Shown here: positions 12,901 through 24,900 of the stretch, piece after piece
Layout: each line of letters opens with the position of its first letter
Numbering within the stretch: position 1 is the first letter of the stretch
Assembly: GCA_036571765.1 (NCBI GenBank)
Contig: BROE01000028.1
Coordinates: 5,353,143 to 5,417,142, forward strand
Reading direction: 5' to 3'
Source of the DNA: Plecoglossus altivelis
Lineage: Eukaryota; Chordata; Actinopteri; Osmeriformes; Plecoglossidae
Length of the DNA stretch: 64,000 nucleotides
The notes under the pieces: generated by a model
Told to the model about the DNA's origin: nothing
The model's database searches: none
The model's input: only the letters and a program-made list of their open reading frames with translations
Translations under genes and position numbers: made by a program

Positions 12901-15900
12901 TGAGAGGGACTGTTACCCAGATAGCAGCAGACTGCCTATGAATCAAATCTTTTGCTTTTATTTTTGTCGACAACTGCAAACATTTGCGAAAGAGACAACC
13001 TCAACTTCTGGTTGTGCGCAGTCATTTAACACTGGCAAGGGTAGAAGTAAAAAAAAAATGTCCATATATGGTTGAAACGCTGACTTTTGACATGCTTTCT
13101 TTTGAAATTCTTTGGCGAAACCGCAGTGGAGCGAGTGGAGAAAAAACCACATCTCCCAAATCTGCCGAAATATCTAACCCTTTCCTTTCCCTTCCCTCAG
13201 TCAAAACCTGCGAATCCCCCCCCCCCCCCCCCCCATTGGTCGAGTACCTTTCCAACTCCCTTCACTCCCCCAAATCATTGGACGAAAAGCACATTCCAGT
13301 CTTTTATGTCGTTGCAAACTTTTCCATTCTGCGCCGTGCTGTCTACCTTCGTGGGGGGGCCCCCAAACTGTATGGTGTGCTGTCAGACGGGGTCTCATCT
13401 GGCACCGTTTAGCACGGCAGGATGTGGTGAGCTACCAATGGTGTGATGTCTTGGAAAATTGTCAGACTGGCAAGAGAGAGCAATGCCGAGAACTAAACAG
13501 GGCTAGGCCAAGCTGCCTTGAACTTCTCTGGAAGTGGAAAAGTTTTGGTCGGTTGATCTTCGGTGGCGTTTGGAGACAATCGCGGAACGTAAAGCGTTCC
13601 AGAGATCCGAGAGAGAGATCTACATTGCGAAACTGGGCCAGAAGTACTGAATGCACCTCTGTTAATCCCATTCGTTTTAGAAAATGATTGTAGAGAGGCT
13701 GAGGAGAACTAACTAGTGTCTAGTGTCAAGCCACCTTTGTTGACACACAGGATGTTACAATGTAGTGCTCACACATTTCTGATGACATGCTAATATATAA
13801 GGCAATACATACCAACATTTGTTTGTTTGAAAAGCCACAGTGTGCCTATGAGGGAGACAGAGACTTAACTCTACATAAATAATAATGTGTAAACATAGCT
13901 TTGACTGCAGGTTTGACGCATTTGCTTCCCCTTCAAACAAGCACAGGGCACGCTGAAGAAACCGTCATACTGGGAGAGAAACAGGACACGGATGCTTGAG
14001 AAAATAGCTTTGGTATTTATTGGTAGTACAGTAACAATTGGCTCTAACATTGAATTAGAAAAGAAAGCATCAGAGATCAATGTACTGCTGTCTTGGGCCT
14101 CCCCTCCCCCCTGCCCCACCTCCCCCCCACGCCCATCCCCCGGCAACAGTCCAGAGGAAGCTAGGAGAAGGCCGCCTTGCAGGGGTAGGTATTCTGGTAG
14201 TACGGCTTACACAGAAGCGCAACTCTCACCGCCGCACAGTAGAACTTCCCAAACACCCCCGCAGAATTGTGCTGCCTCCCGGGTCCGGTCACCGCCTGCC
14301 ATAGGGAGCGCACGTCGGCCGCGTGGCCATGCGAGGTGATCATGTGGTCGTATATGCAGGGGTGGTACGGCGTCTTGCCCTCCCCCGAAAAGTACACGTG
14401 CTCGCGGGGGGCCACGCCCATGGCATTGGCGCAGATCCCCATGAAGACGTCGTCGATGTACATGGAGGCGTTGAGCCGCAGAGTGGCCTGGTAGATCTTG
14501 GCAGCGGCATCGCCAGAGACCACGTACCCTGCCCCAGCTGTGTAGTCAGGGTAGGAAGGCCAGGGGTACAGTTCGTACGGTACATGGTATTTGCTGTCCT
14601 TGCGCCGGATGGGCGGGGCCCCTACGTGGACATGCCCCACCCACAAGTCCTTAGCCACGCCTCTCTGAACGAGCCCACGCAGGTAGCGGACCAAGTTGGG
14701 CATGTGCACGAAAATGTCATCATCTGCCGTCATGAGAAAGCGGGCGTGGCGGCAGTAGGCATGGCCCCAACGGAACTGCAGCAGCAGCTTGGTGGTCAGG
14801 TTGTGGAACGTATCTAGGAAGTCCTGTTGGATCAGGTCACCGTACGATTGGTCCTCCAGCTCCAGATCCCTCTGGACCCTCCCACGTTCGACAGGCCTTG
14901 GATCCGGGCTCACCCCCAGGGCGAACAACACCCGGACGCTCTCCCCCTGAGTGGCCTCTACATAGCTCTCGTTCCCCCAAGTGTCCCGGATTGCCTGGCG
15001 GCGCTCCCGGTTCTCAGGAGACGACTTGACAAAGAGCAGCAGCAGCACGTCGGACCTGGTGCATCTGTCTGGGTGGTTGAGGAGGTAGCGGTGCTGGGCC
15101 AACGCCTCCCCTTCTGGTAGAGCGAAGCTGCTGTTGATGAAGTCGTAGCTGTTGACCATGTAGCGGTAGGAGTAGGAGCGCATGTGACTGACCAAGTGGT
15201 GGTCCAGCTGCTCCCAGCACACCATCAGCAGCGACACCGCAAAGCAAGTGGCCGCCAGCTGCATGCACTGACATTTCCGGATGCGGCGAAAGTTCACGAA
15301 CATCTCTGCTAGGGGGTGGGGGGGGGCTATGGGGGGGGGGGGGGCGATGCACGGCGTTCCTTTCCCTCCCCCTCCCCTGGCGGTCTGCTTATGGATTCGT
15401 TGCCGTTCAGGTTCGACTTCGGTCAAGTCTGGTGGGTAGACGCCTTCGACAGGCTAACGGCACTTTCGCAGGAAGTAGTTTGGGGCGTCCGACTTGTTTG
15501 AGAGTGTCTGCGTCCTATCATATTGGCCCCACTGGAAACACAGGCTTGGAAAGGGACAGGTTCTTCAGGTAAACATCCTCTTCCGGCACCGCAGCCTCCT
15601 TAGTGTTACGGTGCCATTAAAGCTGTTGCAGAGGAGTCTGTACTTTTCCCACCTTCAGTGTGCAGTCGGCCTCCCCCGCAGCAGTCAGCACCACATCTGA
15701 GTAGAGAAAGAACTTGCGTTAACTCCTAGACCTGTTGTCTCAATCACCTTCAAAATCCCTGAAGGGCTGTGTTGCACAGCCACCAGCACACAAAGTCATA
15801 TGTAGCACTCCACGCACAAAATTGACGCAACAAAAAAACTTTGCATTTATGCTTGAAATTATTCAAAAGGCCAATAGTTACGCAATCTGTTGATCCGACC

Positions 15901-18900
15901 CTTGGCATATTATGTCTGTGACAAGTTCTGATTTGGTGACATAGAGGCTATTTCGATTTGGGCCTGCAAGTCTACTGCACCTTCAAACAATTCCTTCAAA
16001 CCAGTTAATGTTTTTACGTTTATCCGGAACAGTCCGGGTAACAAATAACGGAAGGGGGAGACATCGTCTTGAGATCAATTACAATGTTCTTAGTTTTAGA
16101 CATATTTGTGTCCATGAAAAGAGAATGTGATAACAACATACACCTGCCACTACATTCATCCACTACTGGACTTTGGTTAACGTCATCATTACTGAACAAG
16201 GAAAGAATTATCCGTATACGTGCGCCTTGCCATGTGAGACAAGTAAATTGATGTTTTGCGGACAGCTTCGAGATGAGTTTCCAACATTTTCAATCAAATA
16301 AATGGAAATATATTTTTCCAACACGTTTCTACATTCTAAAACTGAGCATAAGGTTCTGTTTAAAGAAAAGAAAAAATAGTTTTCAGTCCGTAAACTATAG
16401 TCTTCAAACACATACCGAATTTGCCATGAATTAGGCCAATTAGGCAATTACTCAGACTGCAACTCTACTGAAAGTAGTCCAGGTTACTCACCGATATTTA
16501 TGCAATACGTTCGGTTTGAGTTGTTACCGCATCAAATGTTTAAAGTGTATAGTAAATAATGACACAGCGACTTCATTGCGCCTCAGTTTCTTAGTTCTTA
16601 GTTTTCTTTGCTAGTATTCTTCGGAGGTCTTACCTTCGACCTCGACCTCCAAACATTGCTTAGACCACTATATATGCGTTGCTCTTAATACTACCACATC
16701 GACCAAGCTATCTATAGCTATGACAGTTTTTCTTTAGAACAAACTACCGCCGTTAATTGTTATCTAGTTCTTAAGAACACGCTACAAACATGTAGAAGTT
16801 GCATGCGACCTAATTTGTACCGAAATAGTGATATTATCAATCAATGTATCTGTTGAGAGGACCAGACAGAACCTCACTGATAAGACAGCCAGAAACACTA
16901 GAGAGCAAGAGACCGACTAACTTGATCTTGGGACACAGCCTAGTGAATTCAACTATACTTCAATTTTAATGACCAACATCAAGTAGATCCGTAACTGAAC
17001 CATCCGGGCCCACGTGTGTAGTCATAGGAAGCAAGAAGCTTCGTTGGTGCAGGCTACTTTACAGAAGTTGCGATGAGGGCCTTAATGCGACTCCTCAGCT
17101 GTGCGCGGATGGCGGTTCCACCCTACCCCACAATGCCCAGCTAAGCGATTCAGCTGTGACCAGAGCATTTGTTGCTTAATGAATGTAAAAGCCGACCCAG
17201 CGCTATGTACAATAATAGTGGGGGGTGGGGGCTTTAGCGCCGCAGAGTTGAGCGTTCAAAACTGCTGAGGTCGGGGCAAAACCCGCCGGAAAGAGAGCTG
17301 GATACGGCGACACAGCGGCACATTCATACGGGAAAAAAACAATGAGGCGCCCTGACAACACGCAGTATCAGATAGGTCCATGGCAGTTTGACCACAAGGG
17401 CACATAATAAAATAGGCTGCATGCCTGGCCGAAGCACTTTCAATAGCCACTTGTTACATACTTGAAAAATGCCATCAGTGTCTGAGGCAGTGGTGTCACC
17501 GGTGGTGTACTGAAGTGTGTTCACATATCTTAGGGATTTAGACAGCTAGGCAGACATAGTAAAGGAAATTTTATTTGGTTGCTGGTGGAATCCTATTATA
17601 GGCCCGATTTATCATGGGTCACATTGTTTCTAACTACTAATGTGTCTAATTTGGATCTAAAAATGGCATGGTTCTTTTTTTTGACAGCTGTCTGACACCT
17701 GGTGTGTTGTGTTGGTAAAAAAAGAAGACAGGAATGAGGTATATTGCCTTCCTGAACGTAGCCTACAAAGTGAATCTTTAGAGCTCTCCATTGCATTCCT
17801 TCTCAGACTCTGGGCCCTTCAGATGAATGTATTTCATGAACACATTTACGGTGCTGTGTCATGTGTTCTTAAGGAGCGGTTCTACACAGACGACAACAAT
17901 AACCTAGCAGCATAGCATTTCTGCACATTCAATTAGAAGAGTTAAACTAGAACTTGAAGTAGAGTGGACATTTACTCATACGTCATGTGACCACAAATTT
18001 AGGGAATTTCCACCCCCCCCCCCTCGCTCAAAAAAAATATATTGAAAAAATATATATCCTGGCTAGAATTCTACTCTTTATTCTGTTGAAATGGGTTTGT
18101 TTCACCTCAGACTTTTCCTTCCATTGTTGAAGCCCCTCTATAGATGTGAGGTTGGGTTCCATACAAGGGTGTTTCCCCTGTGCTCAACCATTCCTCCCCC
18201 CCTACCAATAGTGGACACTAGATCCCACTTTTAGCTTTGCTGACATATCCCAACAGGCTAGCCAGTAAACACCTTGTGACTTCTCCGGCATCCATCGGTA
18301 AAAATGGATGTTTTGAACCCCTTCGTGGGGTGTGCGTACAGCATCGCACTGAATTGGTTTAGTTGGCAAATTTCCGCTCGCTCTTATTCACTTGCTGTCT
18401 GTCTTTTTGGCCTCTCTCCTGTCTCACAACTTGAAACTTATTCAAACGTCTCTCCTCTTCAAACCTGTCGAAGGAAAGCTTATCCTTGCGACTCAAGGAC
18501 AGTGTCAGGTATTAGAAAAGGTCTCTCGGCTTTAACCATGCCTCCTCCCTTGCGTTACACCCTTGCCTTCATCAACCGACAGCACACACACGCATACACA
18601 AACAAGCCCTCTTCTCACCTTCTCGGATCAGATCACTTACCAGTCTAGGGAAGTTCCTTCCATCCACGTGCTGGAAGGAAAAGTACAGTCCAACTAGTTT
18701 CCACTGCTGCTGACACACTCTTCTCTTCTCCTTTGAAGAAGGGACTTGCTCTGTCTCTCTCACTCTCTCTTACTGGCTATCTCTCCTACTGTCTGTCTCT
18801 TTCTTCTCTTGTCTTCTTTAACCACCCCTCTTTCTCTCCCTCTTGCTCTAATACCCCTTTCACCTCTCCTTCTCCCCTACTCGTTTTTTGGGAGTTGTGC

Positions 18901-21900
18901 CTCGTGGCTGCGGGATCGCACTCGCTGTGCTGGAGGGACCTAGCTGACTGCTGGCAAAGTGCTCACCTGCCTCATACTTAGTAACTGTGCCTTCGGTGTC
19001 TGGCTAATCGGAAGGCTGTGAGGCAAGATGCCCGACATGCTGCAACTCATCCACTATTCCACTCCCCTCCTCACTTCCGGTCCCTCCCGCCAAGCAAAAC
19101 TATCAAGATCAGCTGCCGCTTGGTAGCAAGTGTACTCCCCCACTCGCGTGCATGGCGAGCAGGCGGAGGAACGAGGCGCGAATAACACAGAGGACAGTCC
19201 TTGCGCGTGACCTCGTACAGCAAACCAAAACCCAACAAAATACCACAACCAACAGTACATTAACATTAAAAATGCCAAACCACTTCATACCAAAAAAATA
19301 TCACCTTTTATTATTCCATTTCTACGCCCCCCCAAGCCCCCCCAAAAACAAATTCATTTTGTTTGGATGCGAAAATAATCCTCACTTCAACATACACAAA
19401 GAAACCCCATACCCACCTCGTCTCACAAATCTCTCTCTCATCTCTCTCACTTCTCTCTCTCTTCAACAACACACACAAAAACACTCTCCCACACACTTCC
19501 CCCCGCCCCACCCACACACACACACACATACACTTCCCTCTAGTGGTCTTTCTTGCCAGTGCACATTTCATTCAATCTCCTGTCATGTCACAGCGGCCAC
19601 ATCATGGTAAGGAAAACAAAAAGAATATACAAAATGTGTGAATCACAACATACGTCACGTATGGTGTTGATCCGTGTGCACATCCGTGTGGGTGACAGTG
19701 AATCGTAGCCACGCAAACTATGCAGGAAGGGATTTAATGGGTTTCTCTGAGCAGTCATTATTAGCCTATTGTTTCGCACATATCGGTAGCTACAGTATCA
19801 GAATCAGAATCCGTTTGATTTGCCATGCAAGATATACAAGCGCAGAATTTACCGTGGCAGGAAAGTGCAAACATAGAACATATATGGAACACAATGAACG
19901 TAGATGAAAATATAATAACAATCTATTATGAAATACAATAAAATGCAGAGTGGACACTAGCTGTACAGATGGGGATAATAGAACTATATAACTATCCTGT
20001 TACATCCCGCCATGGTTCGGCTGCGTTCAATCCAGGATGTTTTATGGACTAATGTCTCTCGCTAGCATCTCTGGACTGAAAAGTCTCTGAAAGATGGGAA
20101 AAGTTCCAGGAGTGTAAAAAAAAAGAAGAAAAAAAGATAATGCTTGTCGAGATTGAAGGAGGAGAGGCATAAAAGCGCATGACTACATGGGTCTCTCATA
20201 AAAGGACCTCTGTGTACTTGGCACACGTGCAAACGCTGGCACAAACAACTATTCATAGTCCGCTCGCACAAGGGCCACACTTTGGGAGAGAAGCATGCAG
20301 ACTTGCGCGTGCATCGGTTACCTGTGGTGATGTAATGGCCGACGTTGTGTTTTGTGTGGGTGCTGAATGTGTTTAGGGCTCCAAACACATGCAAACGTTC
20401 CTATCAAAATGACCTGTGCAGATCTGTTGATTTTCAAGTGACAGATTTAGTTGCTGGAATGTGGATATCTTACAGTACTCACTGGAAAGATATAAAACAA
20501 TCATCTTAGAGCGTCTTAGTGTGCTATGGCAACCTGCAGAAACAAGACTGAGACACAGTCGTTTCCATACAACGACCAAGGCTATCGATGATCGTGATAC
20601 TTTTATTGGAGTCATCTGTAATATGTCTCTCTTTCTCTCCCTCTCTCCGTTCTTGCTTGCTCTCGTTCCTCCTTCCCTCCCTCTTGATCACTCTCCTTCC
20701 CTCCCTCCCTTTCTCTTTCTCTCCCTGCCTCTCCCTGTCTCCCTGCCTCTGACCACCCCCCCTCCCCCCTCAGGCACATCATGACGGAGCTGATCGAGAC
20801 TGAGCGGCTGTACGTGGAGGAGCTGCAGAGTATCATGGAGGTGGGCTTGTTCACCCAGCACCAAGCAGTGTGTGTGTGTGGCCGGGGGGGGGGAGAGCGA
20901 GTGGGGGATTATACTTCGAATTACAGTAATTGGTGTGAGTCTAACACCAAAGTCTTGTCACCAAACGTTGACTAAACTTATCAGATCGATCGACATCTGA
21001 TTAATAGGCACGCACTTCTCCCTGCATTGTTGGAACGGAACATTCCAGTGAACGAGATCAGGAGCGTGGCTTGTAAGGCCGTTGTGCTGAGGAATGTTTT
21101 GCTGTCCTCCAGGGCTACTCGGCTGAGCTGGACAATGCTGAGCTCTCCCACCTCATCCCTCCAGCTCTGGAGAACAAGAGAGACGTGCTGTTTGGCAACC
21201 TGCCCGAGATATACGAGTTCCACAACAGGTAAGGGACTGTGAGAAATTCTCTCTGCTCTGCTCTCTCGCCATGTATCTCTCCCTCTCTGCTCTTTTTCTC
21301 ATCTATCTCTCCCTTNCCCCCCTACTACACTTCTTTCACCAGACCTCTCCTCTCCTGTCCTGCCCCTCCTCCGCTTCTCCGCCCCTCCCTTATTGTCAAC
21401 ATTCCTGTTCTTATCCTGTATGCATCCTAGAAGAAACAGGTTATTTCCGTTTTTTGGATCATGCTTGTATGCAACTAACTCCAGAACACAGAAAGCAGAG
21501 CCGCACACAACTGGATGGAAATGTCAGAGGAATTGACTAAATGTAATAAAAGGACAACTGTCCAACAAATTCTAGAGAAAAGTTAACCAAAATAAGTTGA
21601 TTGGCCGGATAGTCCCAAACAGGTCGTTCCTGTTGTCTCTGTGTCTCCTTCTAGTCAGGCCTCTTCTTTCAGTTGGGTCTCCTTATGATCATAGGTTGAC
21701 CTGTGTTGGGTTGCCTAGGTTGCGACCTAGGTTGGGTTGCTGTGTGTGTGTGTGTGTTTGCTCATGGGGTTGCATTTGTTAGAAGTGTCAGGTTACATGA
21801 AGGACCATGGAATCCCACCCACCCACCAACCTTGACATACATGCTTTGCACACCTGTTTCAATGAAAATAATCCGTTGGTTGTGTTTACTCAGTGCTTGC

Positions 21901-24900
21901 ACCCAGGTGTGTGACGCTACCGGTGGCACACACACACACACACAATCAGACTCAAACACATACACGCATGAATTAACGCTGTTACTGACACGGATACACA
22001 AAGATACATGGCCCTCTGTCATCGAAGTCCCCAAACAGTGCGGTAACCATTTGTGCTGTCTTCATATTTGGCAGTCAGTCGTATCTTGTGAGAAGGATCT
22101 TTTGGTTTTTCGATCTAAATGGGACTTTTATTGTGACAAACGGAGACCATCTAAGGTCTGGGCGTTGGGTGTCTGTGTGGCTTGAGAGATTGCTCCAACA
22201 ATCCAGTATAGATTTGTGCAAATCCAAATTGAATTATTTGAAATACGCCATTTGCTGTTGCAAGCAACGTTTACATTTAGCTGCAATTAGCGACTTCTAT
22301 GTACCACGGTTGCACTCGACTGAGTGCCTCTGCAGTACTGTACATAGTAAGTAAACATGCCAAAGACGGATTTAGATACATGTATTCTGTGACCAGGCCT
22401 GTCAGTCACACGCACGCACGCACACACTCACACACACACACACAACCGTAATCAGTTGAGAATCTGGCTTAGGAATCATCTCAGAGGAGTGTACAAGTAG
22501 AATGTTGGGAGTTCTGTTTCAGCATGCCTGGGATCCAAGACCCATCCCCTTAAAGTGCTAGCACATAACCAGCAGTCCACATGCACGCACACACACACAT
22601 ACCTCCCTCCAGCCAGCATTCTTACCTCGGGGGTCCTCTCCCCATAGCCGGCTCTCCCCTCTCCCGTTTCTGCTACCTTCTACCTCTCCCTTCTCCTGTC
22701 TGGAGTCTCCTTGCCCTCCCGTCCCCCTAATTCCCTCCCCCCTGTAGGTCTCCCCCTTCTCCCCTCCCTCCTCTCCTCCCTCCCTTGCCCTCTCCTTTTC
22801 CCTCCCTTCTTTATCATATTTTCATACGCCTGTCCATTCACCCCCCACCCATCATTTTAAAAGCATTAATGCTGTACTCGATTAACAAACAAACTAGAAA
22901 ATATCCTGTTGACCTGTCTCCTAAAGTCGGGTATCGGTTGTGTTGTTTGTACGTCCATTTAGACATGCATTGTGTGCTTCTTGTGTCTCATTCTAGGACA
23001 TTTCTCAAAGAGCTTGAGAACTGTGTGGAAAAACCAGAGCTGGTTGGAACATGCTTCCTGAAGAGGGTCTGTATCTGGGGCTAGGACCTGTGTGCGTGTG
23101 TGTGTGTGTTGGTGTGAAAGAGAGGGAGAGAGAGAGAGAATGAGAACAAGGAAGAGAAAGAGGGAAGGATGGGTGGTTCTACATGCCAGTATAAATGTAT
23201 TTGTATCTATTACTGCGCATGTTCCTGTGCAGATATATTTCTGTATGCATGACTGTGCTTCAGCCATCCTTTGCACCACACTCATCAATTAATCGATGAA
23301 TGCTTATGTGTAAATGTGGATGTGTTTCAGAAAGAGGAGCTGCAGGTGTATGAGAAGTACTGTCAGAACAAACCCCGCTCTGAGGCTGTGTGGAGGCAGT
23401 GCGGGGACAGCCTCTTCTTCCAGGTGAGCCTCATTTCCTCCTCCTCAACACTTCCGGCTTTCACTCCAATTGAAGGGCCATAGACGGGTTTCGTTCCAAC
23501 GCTGACTTCTGTTAACTTTCAAAACCTCTCTTCTCCTTTCCTTTACTCTGTTTGTCTCTTCGCCTTGCCACTCCACTCCTCTCCTTCCCTGTTCTCTTCA
23601 CTCCTCCCCTCCCCTCTCCTTTCCTCTTCTTTCCTATCCTCTCCTATCATCTACTTTTCTCTGCTCTACCCTCCCCCCCTCCACTTTCGTTTATTTTCCT
23701 CCCCTCCCCTCCTTCCCCTCGCTGCCCGTAGGAGTGTCAGAAGAAGTTGGATCACAAACTCTCTCTGGATGCCTATCTCCTCAAACCAGTCCAGAGGATC
23801 ACCAAGTATCAACTGATGCTCAAGGCAAGTCCATACCCAGAGATGATCTGTGCCCTCCAGCCTTCAACCCCTTGGTCACCAAGCCTCCTTCCCCGCTTGA
23901 CTCAAATTCCACATTGCTAAGTTTCCATTCAAGATGAAACATCTCTAATGAAAGGCATTTGCCTTAAGACCTGATACCACACCCACGTACATTGACACTA
24001 AGCCCTGCACCAGATGTTACAAGCTGAGCATGCACTTCCCGCCTGCTCAAACCTCAGATCCACCTGCAGTGCCACACATTCAGAGACACGTTCAGTGTCT
24101 CTGAACAAGCAAGCCACAATCTGATGCTCTGGTGGGCAGGTTTCATTGAAGTTCCAAGCCCTGGTTGAACAAAGATGGAACATGTAGGTTGATAATATAT
24201 GTTTGTTGTAGTTTTAGTCTATTTGATCTGCAACTCTGCAAAACGTTGCTGGTTGTAACCAGATGTGTCCTCATACAACACCATTTTTTGATCGTATGTC
24301 AAAGGCAAATAGCACAGGCAACACAATCTTCCTTTACAGCCAAGATTCAATGTTACTACAGAATGTGTCATGTTCCCACCTCCATCTAAAGAGGACCCCA
24401 ATGAAAAAAAAGAAACCCCACAAATATACAGTAATTCCACTCAGTATTATAGGGATCCAACTGGAAATGCAAGGAAATGTAATGTCTTAACATGAACAAC
24501 TGCCTCCATCCTTACAGGAGATGTTGAAGTGCAGCAAGAGCGGCGAGGGAACGGCAGAGTTGGATGAGGCCTTGTCCACCATGTTGGACATCATCAAGTC
24601 AGTCAACGACTCCATGCACCAGATCGCCATCACAGGCTTTGAGGTTAGTCCATGTGTCAGGGGGTCAGGGGTTAGAGTTCGGGAGGGAGGGAGGAGAATC
24701 GCTGGGTTGGTGATCTGACTGTCTGCATCTGCAGGTGGGAGGGAGAGGAGAGAGAGGAGAACAAGAAAAGGAGGGGATGGGGGCGGGGATCTTCTCAGAA
24801 TTGCACGGGTAGACCTGCAGGGGCTAGGAACTGGCGGAGAGGGGGGTGGGAGAAGGAAGAGACACAGACGTGCCGATTCTCACCCCCCCCCCCCCCCCAC

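Larger units (their letters stand above)
11881..20773 (+). other. large mcf2l2 intron hosting b3gnt5
   Basis: This 8.9-kb intron, the largest in the visible gene, holds the antisense b3gnt5 gene and its candidate first exon. It also holds a run of 19 C at 13216-13234, a dispersed repeat copy at 19796-19995 and pyrimidine-rich sequence before the acceptor at 20772-20773. No other coding exon was recognised in it. Confidence 0.85.

Noticed and set aside
15304..15426. Upstream in-frame ATG extending b3gnt5 by 41 residues
   Set aside because: The extension is Gly/Pro low complexity from C-runs and is separated by a splice acceptor just before the ATG at 15303; the family starts there.
18304..18648. 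114-codon plus-strand frame
   Set aside because: No splice phase fit to mcf2l2 and no similarity; it lies over the candidate b3gnt5 leader on the other strand.
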